Below, piece by piece: positions 50,191 to 62,443 of a stretch of 64,000 bases of DNA; positions within the stretch are counted from its first letter, which is position 1; every line of letters starts with the position of its first letter. Position numbers and translations under genes: made by a program. A model generated the notes under the pieces. That model made no database searches. It was given only the letters and a program-made list of their open reading frames with translations, and was not told where the DNA came from. The stretch spans positions 27,666,001 through 27,730,000 of the forward strand of contig NC_080566.1 in assembly GCF_030253575.1 (NCBI RefSeq), written 5' to 3'. The stretch is from Rhododendron vialii (taxonomy: Eukaryota > Streptophyta > Magnoliopsida > Ericales > Ericaceae).

Positions 50191-51179
50191 TTCAAGTCCA
50201 AAAACCTACAACAAACGGTAGTAAGTCATGTGTTTTGTATGGTATATATTCCTAGACTCATTGCTCAAATCCAAATTCTTAACTTAGTTTTGCAGATTTC
50301 TAAAAGACAAAAAATATAGATAGAATAATTAGAAAAATGACACTTAGCTTGAAATTTATCAATTAATAATGAAACACATAACTGCATAACACATAATATC
50401 TGTATGCACTTCTGTAATAGTTAAATTAATTCCCATAATCTTTTTATTTTTAATTCTAACTACCAATAATTATCATCGTTACATTATATTTGTAAAGTAA
50501 ATGAAGACCTCAAGTCTAAATCCAGATCGATCAGAACAGTCAAGGAATCAAAAAAATTACAAAAAAGAGAAAGCTGAGTCCAAATGACAGCAACCCAAAG
50601 AGAAAAACTAAAAGCAAAAGAAAAGATACGTAGGCTGCAAGAAAAAACTATAAAACGTCAATTAGTACAATCCCAATACACTACGATGATCAACTACATA
50701 ACTTGTCTAGAAGCATTATATTGAAACAGATTTGATTACAACCACTTCAAATATTGTAACTTCCCTACCAAGAACTACAACAATATCACAACTGGGTATG
50801 TCATAATACAAATCTACCATTAATTAATGAGAATATATTATTCAAATTATTATTATTAGCTAATGGTCTATGACTAATGTTCTTTTTCTAGGACTAAGTT
50901 CGGCCTCATCATCTTTTGTTCAAGACCAAGAATGTATGATATTTATCTAGAATAGAAGCTATTAAACAAGATAAAAGAAAATGATTTACTTTCTGCTATG
51001 GAATTGGATATAGATAGAAGATGTGTTGTAATAATCAAATAATTGTACTTGCTTGTTGATTTCATGCATTTGAAATGTGGGAATACTTTTGATGAGAGGA
51101 TTTTTGGTTGCAAGGGAATAAAGAGGAAAGCATATTAAATTAGACATTGTCCTTATATGGTGTACTAACAAGCAAGATG
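50191..51179. other. AT-rich spacer before the gypsy relic
   Basis: No gene is recognised. The left limit of the gypsy relic is uncertain and could fall inside this stretch. Confidence 0.4.
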
Positions 51180-54100
51180 ATATTCGAATTTTCTTTTACC
51201 ATAAAGAGATAAGTTTAACTGCAAAATTTCCTCCATCGATGAGCTTATCAATTAGTTTAAAAGAGGTTATGATGAGTATGCTCGTCTAAGTGGCATTACT
51301 AGCTTTGCCTTCTATGAATATATGTCTTTGTATCCTATCAAGAATTGAGAATAGTGGAGTAAAATGGTTAAACCCTTTTGAAATTGAAACGCTTTCTATT
51401 ACTCTCATGATATTAAGTTGGTATGTGTATCCTTGACATTAAGTGATAGAATATGATTTGATTATGTCATTTAAATAACAAGAACTAGTTTAAAATATTG
51501 GTTGATTTCAGTTTATGTTGATCCTATATATGCGAAGGAACTATTGAAATGAAAGGTTAAGCTTTGGAAAGTACGTTTGGATATGTAGGAATGTAAGAGG
51601 GTTATTGTGATGTGAAGATTTTGACTTCCGAAAGGAAGGAAAGATGAACCTACATGGGAAAGGAAAGATGGAATAGAAAGAAGTATTCAAGCTGGTTTTT
51701 CATTGTGATTAGTGTGAGTTTCTTGAATCAAGATTTCAAGGTTGTGGAGTTGTGTTTTCTTGGGCGATGCGTAGTTTGCTTATCTTTGTTAATGCATGAC
51801 AGGGTTAAGGAGGGAAGAATGTAGAGACCCCGTGTTTAATTTTAATAATTTTATTGAACAATTGAGAAGTGGTGGTATGTTTGGTGAATATGTGTTTGGG
51901 GTTAATGTGAAAGATTGAGAGTTTAGGGTGCAAGTGTAATATGCAAGTGTGTGAGTATACATATGTAGAGGTGTGTGTGTGTAGAGAACAAAAAAAAATT
52001 TCTCTTTCTCACTCTCCCTCATCTCTCGGCACACACACACGTCTCTCTCTCTCTCAAAATCACACCCAACAACTTAAAACCCAAGAAGATCTACCTCCAT
52101 TCCACCTCCTAATCGCAATCTTGAGTTCGTATTTCGTTGGGTTAATCTCGGAGAGGAGTATTCAATTGATTCGAGGTTCTTGGAGCTAGGGCTTGCTTGG
52201 AAATCCTTGGGTTTGGCTTTAGAAGCTCAAGGTAGGGATTTCTCTCCTCCTTTATGTGTTTATGTGTTGATTTGGTGTGTTTAAGGTTGTTAGAACTTCT
52301 AATTTGTTGTTGGGAGAAATCTGTCAAAAATTAGAAATCATGCGCTGAAAACCTAAGTTCTACCGATAGGGATTGAGTTCTACAGATAGAAAAACTCTTA
52401 TGACGAGTCTGTTTTGATTTTCTACCGATAGGAATGTTTCTCTACCGGTAGAAACTGAAAATTTGGTTCTCTACCGGTAGAACTATTTTCTCTACCGTTA
52501 GGAACTGAAAAATCTGCATTTTTGGAAAACTTCAGACGAGCATAACTTTATCATCCGGACTCCGTTTGGGGCATATTATATATTGAAATTGATGTATGAA
52601 AAATCTACTTTATGATGGTGGTAGTCTCATGATCAAATTCTAAACCTATAAGAAGTTATAGCTAAAATACAGTAGGTTGGTTATTAGAATCCATACCGAT
52701 TTTGGAAGTTATGTCATAATTGAATTTTACATGTGATTTGGTACACTCCTATGTGTTCAAGGTAGATATATTGTATACATTGGGGTACCCTTTACCCTTA
52801 GAATCATTTGAGTGAGACACAGATGTTTCTAGATACGTTTAATTATTTGAAAGGTCTAGCGAGCCTTAAGTGGTAGGCTAACATGCTAGAGAAATGTTTG
52901 TCGACACCTAGAGAAAATATGAGTTGAAATGATGGATTGTATATTGAAGTTGGAACAAGGGTACTTAAATGACAAAGATTGATTATATTTATAAATAAAA
53001 TTGTGAGTCACAACTATTAACTTCCTCTTGTATTATAAATTGAAAGGTGAAACTATTTCTAATTATTTGCATGGAGTTGAGCTATTGAATGACTAGTTGA
53101 TACTTCATGGTACAACCAATAGATAGGTGATGTGGGTATATGGGTTCCATGATGTCGTAATTGCTGATTCACTCATATTGGGTTGCTTTGATGTGTATAC
53201 CTGAGGTAGGAGTTGGGGTATTTGTCGGACAAGTGTGGTACGATAAATGAAATACGCTTGTCAACCTACTGTGATATGAAAACTAGCAAGGATAATGATT
53301 GATTGTGATTGAGGGAAACAGACTCCGGGTGACCCTACGCTTGAGGGAAAAGACCTAAGGTGACCCAAGTTATTGTGATTGAGGAAACAGACTCAGGGTG
53401 ACCCTACGCTTGAGGGAAAAGACCTGAGGTGACCCAAGTTATTGTGATTGAGGGAACAGACTCAGGGTGACCCTACGCTCGACGGAAAAGACCTAAGGTG
53501 ACCCAAGTTTTTGTGATTGAGGGAACAGACTCGAGTGACCCTAATGCTCAAGGGAAAAAACCTGGGGTGACCCAAGCGATTGTGATTATGGGAAAAGACT
53601 CGGGGCGACCCTAACGCTCGAGGGAAAAGACCCAAGATGACCCAAGTGATTCTGACTGGCTAATGTTGAGGAAAACAATTGAAACTCCTTGATTAAAAAG
53701 AAAGGAAAAGAAAAGGATTTTTAAAACAAAATCCTCTGGCATTCTTGAGCAAATCAACGGACTTCGGTCTTTGGGCACAAATCAACAGACTCTGGCATTC
53801 AAACTTAAATCAACAGAGCATGACCCATGCTAGTTTTGTGTACCTCTACACTACTTTGCTATTAAAAATGGATGATTTTATATGAAATGATTTATTAACC
53901 AATAATGTGTCACTACTTTGTTCAATGAAAGATAATGAACTTTGAACTTGAGTTGGTATCTCATAGACTTTCGATCATTGGGCGTGTTGTCCTGTTGCCG
54001 GTTTGGATGAAAGATGTGTATACGTGTGATTGTGAGTTACTCATGTTAGGTTGATGTTGAAGTGGAAAGTATGATAATAAGGGTTTAAAGATGAGGGATT

Positions 54101-55116
54101 AAATAGATAGTAACGGCATAATTTGTTTGGTATGAATGTTTGTACGATACATTGTAAGAGATTTATAAAGGGTATTTGCATGTCAAACTTGTAAAAGGGA
54201 ATTTGATGTAAAAGTATTTTGGTAGATGATAACTTTAGACTATAATATAAGTCGTGGGTGGGAAAGTGGAATAATTGATATATCGACACTAACAAGATGA
54301 CATGATGAAGGGTACACGTACGAAGGAGGATACGATAAGTGTTAACCTGAGATTTAAAAGATTAGACCGGTAGTCGTGTGAGTTCTTTGGTGTCGTAAGA
54401 AGGTTTTGTTCGAAGCGTCCTTGTTCGTTTTATGTTTCTCCTCCTTATATGTAGAATGGATACTTAGATGAGATGTGGACTAGTGAAGTGAGAATAGAAA
54501 GAGAAAACGATTGTTAGAGAATCTAAGATGTTTCTAGATCACTGAAATGGGGATGTAATAACAAGTAGTGATGTTGATGATAGAAAAAAAATAGAGATTT
54601 TAATTGAAGGAGTATCTATGCGGTTAAGAAGATTGATATGTGAGATAGACGTTTATGTATGCTTATGTTTAAAGGTTGGGATTGGGTCACATTTTTTACT
54701 TCTAGTCAAAACGTTAATATTTTTATTAAAATATTTTTTTTCCCTTGGCACTTGTCTTCCCATGAGCATATAAAGTTGTTAGAGATTTTCTACTGGGCTA
54801 GTGTAACTCAACCTATCATCTTTAAAGTGTGATCCAGGAGCAGTAGTATGGAGTGAAGTGTATGCATTCTAGTACATATTTTCGGAAGAGATGGTAAAGG
54901 AGACTCATGGACATTTTGGTAAAACATATTTTGGGAATGTAATGGAACCTTAACTCTATTTTTTTCAATGATGTAATATCTTGAAACTCTTAGAGTTGGA
55001 TCTGTAATTTAATAACTAGAACTTGGTGATCTCTTTTGGGTTTTATGTAAGATAATGTGATGAGTTTTATTTATGAAAAGTTATCTTTATTTATGTTGAA
55101 AATCGAGGACGTAACA
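51180..55116 (+). mobile_element. 3' end of a Ty3/gypsy fossil with a long LTR
   Basis: A degraded internal 3' part, with a chromodomain-like tail (EPTWERKDG near 51650), runs to a purine tract (GGTTAAGGAGGGAAGAA). It is followed directly by an LTR beginning TGTAGAGACCCCGTG (51820) and ending GAGGACGTAACA (55116), about 3.3 kb. The LTR carries internal tandem repeats. No second LTR was found upstream. Probably a chromovirus (Tekay-like) fossil; broken, with many breaks, and missing most of its length. The left limit is approximate. Confidence 0.7.
53285..53660 (+). repeat. Five tandem units of about 75 bp inside the LTR
   Basis: Units contain TTGTGATTGAGGGAACAGAC, GGGTGACCCTACGCT and GACCTAAGGTGACCCAAG, repeated five times with small changes. 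Part of the long LTR region, not a separate satellite. Confidence 0.88.
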
Positions 55117-55280
55117 TTAACAAATTTTATATTAAACGCTAATGTTCTTTTTTTTACTGAACTATTTATTGGATTCATACTCAATATTCATCTCAATATC
55201 AAAAACCAAATAAAAAAAATGCTAAAAAAGTGTAAAAAACCCATATCTATAAAACAAACATATAAATAAAATATAAACCA

Positions 55281-55283
<3 letters not shown>

Positions 55284-55331
<48 letters not shown>

Positions 55332-55346
55332 CACACACACACACAT
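55284..55346. repeat. (TA)n(CA)n microsatellite
   Basis: About 18 TA units followed by about 12 CA units, shortly after the LTR end. Confidence 0.9.
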
Positions 55347-56984
55347 TTATAAAATCATTCTCATATTTACCCTTCCTTAGCTGCAATAAATTTTTTGGTA
55401 TACCAGAAATAGAAATACACTAGATATCCCTCTGGTCCATTTTCAATTTTTTCAATATTATCTGATCACACTTCAATGATTGACATTGTTCATTTGAAAA
55501 AGTTTGACGACAACCATAATTATTTCCAAAAACATATTTATTCGACTTTAATAACTACATGATCAGCACATATGAAAATTATATATATAAAAAAATAATA
55601 ATTGGGTTCCAATTCGTTATAGTTTTGAATCAAATTTTGATTAACTTCAATTTCCAAATAAACCAATCATATATCGACAAAAAACTGATAAACATCATTT
55701 TTATCAGTTTTGGTATGTTTAAAATTCTCGCCAAACCCTACGCAGTAAACACAGTGGATCATCCAAGTGGCATTAGAAAAAACCTAAAAAATTAAAAACA
55801 AACTAAAGGAAATACCAAAACTGTTGGTATCCTTGATACGCTAAAAAATTCCTCCCTCACCTACAGATAACACCACAAGTACACAAAATTGTACACATCG
55901 ACTAAAAATTCCTTTTGTTCTTCCCTCGTCGCCTCTCTCCGTATTTTTACGTTCCTTCTTCCTATGACTTCCCTTGTATAATTTCCATCAATCAAACCAT
56001 TTCATCTACTTTTGCTTCAAATCAATAAGAAAACAAGGTATGTTTCTTTCCAATTCTTACCTTCGATAGTTCTCATTCATGAACTAATTTTAAATTAGGA
56101 TTTTAATCGGTCTCTAAAACAAAATTTAAGGATTCTAAACACAAACACACAACTTTAGATTTAACTTTCATAGAGGGTTTCAGAGGCTGAAGTTGAGTTT
56201 AATTCCAGTAAATTCGTATATTTTATCACACACCAAACTGTTGTCAAATTCGTCTATGTACAGATCGCTCTGTAAACAAATTTTAAGCAGTGTAAATACA
56301 AACATACAACTTTACATTTACCTTTAAAAGAGGATTTTAGGGGTTGGAGTCGAGTTTAATTTAATGAATTTCATATATCTTATGAATATACTAAACTATG
56401 TTTTTGAACAAGTTCAATCTATCATGTATTTGAAGAATTTTTATCATTGATGTGCCAATCATATTATTTTTAAATAATTTTACTGGAGATGCCTTTGCGT
56501 CTTCAACATATGCTGTTAAGAAAATACAATTTTATATAAACTGAACAAAAAGATTATAAAAAAGGAAAAAAAATGCTGTCAGATTGATGTATATGCAGAC
56601 AGCACCAACACATCTTCATGAAATAAACATATCTTCTACCTCAGCTATAAGTTTTACATACACCCAAATTGAGATGCTACCATGATCTCAATTCATACCA
56701 CATACAACTATTTTTTATATTCAAAATTATGTATTCAAGTTTTAAATTCTCAAATCTACGTCTATCTATAGTGTTTTTATTTTTAAAACTAACCTCAAAA
56801 AATCCATTGCTACATACATCTTTACCTAATCATATAACATAAATCTTACTCTTACATTCATGAATACACACATATTGGTTTATTTAAAATAGATTAATAT
56901 ATTAACATATCTATTGTCATCAGTTATATTGTATTTTTCAACATATGCCAATTTCGTACAGGTCCGTAAATTTACACTTTAACA
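55347..56984. other. Upstream region of B3-like copy C
   Basis: A likely 5' UTR exon ends at AACAAG|GTATGTTTC (about 56037), and an acceptor TTTCGTACAG lies at about 56961, 24 bases before the ATG of copy C. 56120-56170 and 56290-56350 share a partial duplication (TACAACTTTAVATTTA words). Confidence 0.4.
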
Positions 56985-58357
56985 ATGGAAATACAAACAC
57001 CTTTTGTATGTCCACACTTTGATACAGAAACTAGAACTGTTTCATTAGAAACAACACATGGTCAATTGCAAACCGTTGCCCAATGTTCAACTATAGGAAA
57101 TAGAAACTTGCTATATGAAGCATGCCCTGCGTTCATTGCAACATATAGTGAGACAATAGATATCGGCAATGTTTTCAAATGGACTTCAAAAACAAATATC
57201 GTTGCATGGCTTAATAAACTTATTTATTCATCATTCTTATTGCTGGCTGAAGATAGTAAGTACAAATTTAATTAATCTATTCTTTTATATAACCCTTCCT
57301 AAAATGCTAAAACCTTTATAATTTTAAATACGTCGCCTAATACTTATCCTTTTTGCACAATGTAGATCATGAAGGTTATTGGTTGACATGGTTTGTCAAG
57401 ACAATAACTACTAAAGATCCTATTGAATCTGCAGTTTGTTTTTTATTATTTTCAAAATACCTTTCTTACACATTGTTCAATAATACATACATTAATCCTT
57501 ATGAAATATACATTGGTATTTTTCTTCCATCTGTTATAAGACATCCCCACACCATACAAACAAATCCTCAAAGGTGCTAACAAGAATGTTTGGATCTTGC
57601 TTATAGATGGAATCGAAATTTGGCCTGTTCAAACAATAAATAACCATTTCTGCACTGGATGGGATAACTTTTGGATAAATAAAACTCTTCACCCAGGATA
57701 CCGCATAGTCTTCGGAGCTGAAAAGAAATGGATTTTTGATGTCATTATTTTAGATGAGAATTTAGACAAGGTCCATCATGATTTGCCTCAAACATTTGAC
57801 CAATTCAGCTATGCAAATATTGACTCTGATAAACATAACAAACTTACGACTACATTTATTAACAAACAACTTTACGTTATTCAAATGTATTCACTTCCAA
57901 ACTAATTCTTTGCTATTGTTAATTCAGATTATCTCTCAATATCGTGTGCACCGTCAACCCTCACAAGTAGCAGCTACAACTTTCAGTTTGCTCATCTTTG
58001 CAATGAAGCCACTTCTATTAATCAGGTTTGTTTCACACATACGTTATTAGTCTTTTCCAAGATCAAAATAATCTATTACAAAACCTCATCATACAATCTA
58101 ATATACACTAGGTATTTGCTCAGCAAATAGAGCTATTCCGAATAAACAATGGTAATACAAGCATTCAATTCATCATGGGAATGGAAAGTTGGCTTATACC
58201 TATTGTGAATGATGACTTCTATTATCCATTGTTTAGAGATTTTCTGGAAGCTTTGGAACTATGTAATGGAGATTTGATTTTAGTTGGAGTACTAGTACAA
58301 ACCATGGTTTATGTGCTGATTCTAAATGTCAACGGACTAGAGAAAATATATGAATAG
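56985..58357 (+). CDS. Copy C of a two-module B3-like gene, best preserved
   Basis: Exons: 56985-57255, micro-exon 57366-57374 (ATCATGAAG), 57541 to about 57828, 57928-58025 and 58112-58357. The phases (1,1,1,0) agree with copies A and B. The N-terminal part starts MEIQTPFVCPHFDTETRTVS and includes NVFKWTSKTNIVAWLNKLIY. Module 1 reads DIPTPYKQIL across the micro-exon junction, then NVWILLIDGIEIWPVQTINN, CTGWDNFWINKTLHPGYRIV and KKWIFDVIILDENLDKVHHD. Module 2 (last exon) reads ESWLIPIVNDDFYYPLFRDF and ends EKIYE. The spacing suggests tandem REM-type B3 domains, which would make this a nuclear DNA-binding protein; that function is inferred. The frame is open throughout, but the donor after exon 3 reads G|ATAAAC where copy A has G|GTAAG. 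Exon 3 may therefore read on to a stop at 57903-57905, giving a one-module protein. Confidence 0.55.
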
Positions 58358-60150
58358 CTTTAAAAAAGCCAAGCAATGCAAAACTTCTGATCTTATGTCT
58401 ATAATATTTTCCTTTCCTCACAAACTGATACTTTTTTTTTTTTTACCTACATTTGATTTGAAAAAGAAGCAATAATATAAACATATTAGCTAATGGAAAA
58501 CTACTTCATTTGCATAAAATCTGTGAGACATATAATATAATTTGTATGCTTTATGATCTCTTTTATTTCATTAGAAGTAGTGGAATGATGCTTATCCATA
58601 GCATGTTCAAAAGTTTTAATGTAGGAATGTTAACAAATGTAAGAGCTATTAATTTAGTTATCATATCTAAGGATATCATATAGTTTCATGTTTTGCTATA
58701 CATGTTTACTTCCTCGCAACTACTCTGTACAATCTAACATATACCGCATGTTGTGCCCACAAGCAAGGTATTGTGTACCTATGCAGTAACCTTAACTATT
58801 TGTATAGACTTTGTTGGTGCATGTCCAGATAAACATAGAGAACACATATCACATACCCTTATTCTAAGTGTCAAACGTCTAATAACATCCACACATACTT
58901 CCTAAACCTACCAATATCTATGTGAAAGGTCTATTTTTTATTCTATATTTGTAGATACAAACTTGTCCTAAATATCAGAGAAAAGGAAGGCTCCGTATGG
59001 TCGCATCACACAGAAATATCCTGAAAGAATACCAACAAGATTCTGGTAATTTACTAATTTGTTGTTTTCTGTACCCTTCCCCGTTCTTCTCACTTTACTA
59101 GATGTGATGAAAATGATTATCTATGACTACATATGATAACAATGCCATAAAACTACATACTGTATGCACAATACTTTATTGTAACAAATAAATCTTCGCA
59201 ATAAAATATTGGCCAACAACACAGGACAATATTTGCAAAGTAATAAAATTATGAACATTATTAGACTAGCAAGCATGACTGAGCGTGCAACACACGTTGC
59301 TAACTACCTAGTATATTTTACATATCACTCTGTATAAAATGTGCGCTAAGAAATCTGTGCAACATTCGGGAAAAAATAATTTTAGAACCATGTTTGGCTT
59401 ACTGAAAAAAGTTAAAGATTAAATAAGAATTGACTCCAATGATTTTCATTTACTGATTAGTAGAAGAAAGTTACTAACATTTAGATTAGTGTCTTTTGAT
59501 TTTTACTGTTTTCTATGGATTATGTTTCTATAGAGTTGTGTAAATTCATTAACACTTGTTCGAATCAGTGGTTTTGTCTCATCCTTTTGTGAGCTGTTTG
59601 GAATTGTCACAAATGCTTTTTATTTTTTTATTTTCGGTTACCAAGATATTTAGATGGGCTACTCCGCATATCAATTAGGATGTATTACCCTCAAAACCAC
59701 ATAGTCATCTGTAAGGGACTCCACTGCACCTATTCATTTAATATATATATTTCTTATTTTGCATTGGTTGATAATTGTTGGCGGTATTATATATGCCGTA
59801 AAACCCTAATGCAGTATGATAGAATAAAAGCCAAATTGACAGCCTCATGCGTCATCAATCGCTTCAAATCTCAACATTTTTTGGCCAACAACAATGATAC
59901 GAACTGCAAACATCTTTTAAAAAAAATAGTAATTCAGAAGATCAACTTGATCACATAGCTATACATATATAAACACGTCGTATACAGTGGACAATTTATA
60001 TTCAAAACAATGTGAATCGTCTAATTTATAAAATCCATTAATGTACTTATAGAGGTCTAAATCAAATTACTAATTCTTCTAATAGAAAAACTACAATATT
60101 TGGAGGGCTTTGTTAGATAAGAGTAGGTAGCAACTTGCTTATTCTAACTA
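58358..60150. other. AT-rich DNA with a Helitron end
   Basis: Apart from the Helitron terminus at 59287-59311 nothing is recognised. The 92-aa frame at 59680 has no domain. Confidence 0.45.
59287..59311 (+). mobile_element. Helitron 3' terminus
   Basis: A perfect hairpin GCAAC ACAC GTTGC (59287-59300) is followed seven bases later by CTAG (59308-59311) and T. This is the classical Helitron 3' end. The matching 5' TC end was not located, so the element's length is unknown. It could extend back over B3-like copy C, 950 bp upstream. Confidence 0.7.
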
Positions 60151-60440
60151 CTCCTTCCGACCCTATTTAATTGTCCACTACGGTTTTGAGTGCATTTTCA
60201 ACCGTTTATATCTTTCGACGTATATTACTAAAAATATGTAATATGAATCTTGTTTAATAGATCTCAATTTTGTCTAGAAGACAATGATTTCAAAAACTGC
60301 AATATGATTCTTGTTGATATATCTCAATTTTGTCTATAAGACAATGGTTTCATAAACATAAAACATAATATACGTTAAGAGATATAAGCCGTTGAAAATG
60401 CATGTAACCGTAGTGAAGAATTAAATAGAGACGAAGGGAG
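60151..60440. mobile_element. Stowaway-like MITE (copy 4)
   Basis: The 290-bp element has TA at 60149-60150 and 60441-60442. Its inverted ends are long, about 50 bp: CTCCTTCCGACCCTATTTAA on the left against TTAAATAGAGACGAAGGGAG on the right, extending to ACTACGGTT and AACCGTAGT. A lone left end of a related element (CTCCCTTCGTCCC) occurs at 60686. Confidence 0.85.
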
Positions 60441-60442
60441 TA

Positions 60443-61856
60443 TTTTTTTGTGATTCCGATTTAAAAAAGGAAACATTTTTTTTCCTAAACACAACCTACT
60501 ATGTAGTGGATAATGCACATATAATATTAAAAAATTCGGATATAAATACACTTTTCTCAATACATCTTTTACCGATATCAATATTTTTTTCATGTTAAAC
60601 ATTGCCAACAGAGCTATGGTTAGTATGTTCGAAAGGGAAAAAAAACTACTCCTATTTTTGTGACAAAGTCAAGGGATAAAAAATACTCCCTTCGTCCCTA
60701 TTTTTGTCCAATCTCAAAATGTGCTCCCTTCCAAAAAATATTTATATTTTTAATTTATAACATTTTATGTAATTTTGAAAACTTTATCTAATAGAACTGC
60801 AAAAGAGATTGACATAGCATGTCAAAAACTTTACTATAAATTGAATTATAAGGTTTTAAGTGGTTCGAAATAGTGAAAGAGTGAATGAACAAACAATTTG
60901 GGATGGTGAGTAAATTGAATATCGTATCCAGCGATAGCGAAAATATAATAACAGAAATGATACTCACACAATAGAAATGCACAGATTCTGTGCACTGATT
61001 GCTGTGCGGGGCCTACTAGGGGTCTCATACAAACATCCAAGTCATTCATTAAATATAAAATATTTTTGTAAGGGCCCTCGTAAAAATTCAGCTCAATTTG
61101 ATACCTATACTTGCTCGATCCAATCATATTTCTTTTCATTATCCTCGAGTCCAAAAGAAAAATTAAATGATTGAATCGAGCACTTGTATATATCGGATTG
61201 AGCTTATTTTTAGTTAGAATCCTTGAAAAAATGTTTTACAATTAATGAACGATTCGGATCATTTGTGTTGCACACGTAATGGGCCCTTCAACGCAATTTG
61301 TGCATGGAATCTGTGTGTTTCTTCTGTGTGAGTAGCAGCGTTGACGTGTTCTAATAAATCCTACTCAGCACCCAATTCTCACTGTACCTTGGCTATCCAA
61401 TTGGCCGGGCCACCTATCTTTTGTGGGCTAGAGAACACCTGATTTTCATCAAGGCAAAGTCAAAACAGAAAAACTGAAATTGGAACCCGAAGGGCGCCGC
61501 TGGAATTTGCGAGTTTTTTTTATCAAACTAATCTTTTTTTTAGAACTATTGGCCGGAATACTCTCATTTTTAAACTATTTTAAAAAGTAATCGGTAGAGC
61601 CACTTCAAAAAACGCTACTTGAGTAGCGCTATTCCTATTGGTGCTACAGACTTATACCCTGTGCCACGCGGCTGTATGACGTGGACTAACGCCATTTGGA
61701 ATAGCTCTACCCAATCAAGTAGAGCCACCCGAACTGGCTTTAGTCCTTTAGAATAGCCTTTTCCCCAATAGGGCTAGGGCTTGTATATCGCAAATCCCAA
61801 TGGCGCTTCTTCTCCCTCTCTCCTCTGCTCTCCTCCTTCTCTGCGATCTCTCAGGT
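60443..61856. other. Intergenic DNA before the gypsy-type element
   Basis: No gene is recognised. 61590-61740 contains the words GTAGAGCCAC and AATAGC.CTAC in both orientations, maybe a relic of a small element. A 22-base C tract lies at 61857-61878. Confidence 0.4.
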
Positions 61857-61878
61857 CCCCCCCCCCCCCCCCCCCCCC
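61857..61878 (+). repeat. Poly(C) tract
   Basis: 22 consecutive C residues. Frames through it (61781-62063) are treated as artefacts. Confidence 0.9.
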
Positions 61879-62443
61879 TCGCGCTAGGCAAGATCGCTCA
61901 ACGGACGCTGTCAAAGACCAGCCACAATCTGTTGCTGGGTGTTCACCATATGTTTCTCTCTCTTCGACTCTCTCTGTGCTTTCTTTGCATTCTCTACCCT
62001 CTACTATTTTTTGATTACAAGCATTTATGGGGAGGAGTAAGGAAGAAAATCCAAGGGCATTAATCCCCAGTCCACACGTGAGATATGGCTTTCGTGAAAT
62101 GGAAAAATACCTGCTATAGATTGGTGAAAGCTACGGAGGGATTTATGTTTTTTTTTTGTTGGACACGGTCAAACCAATTCCTGGATTTTTGGGGTCTTTC
62201 TGTTCTGTGTGAACAGTACGAGGACTGAGATGAACGACTGTTCATCTTCGCCTTCATCCTGTTCTTTCGAGCCCCAACTCCATTGTTTGTTGGGTTTGGC
62301 CGATGCTGAGCCCCACACTTGAGTCTTTAGATTCTCACGAGCTTGAATCCTCATAGGACGAGATAGGGTGGGCCAATAGGGTAGCCGAGTGTATGGAGAT
62401 CCTCATCTGTCGCCGACGATAAGGTTTCTCATTATTTTTCTTT

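Noticed and set aside
59680-59958. 92-aa plus-strand ORF
   Set aside because: AT-rich composition, no homologous block with the B3-like copies, no domain.
61781-62063. 77- and 87-aa frames across the poly(C) tract
   Set aside because: The reading frame depends on a 22-base C run; no family features.
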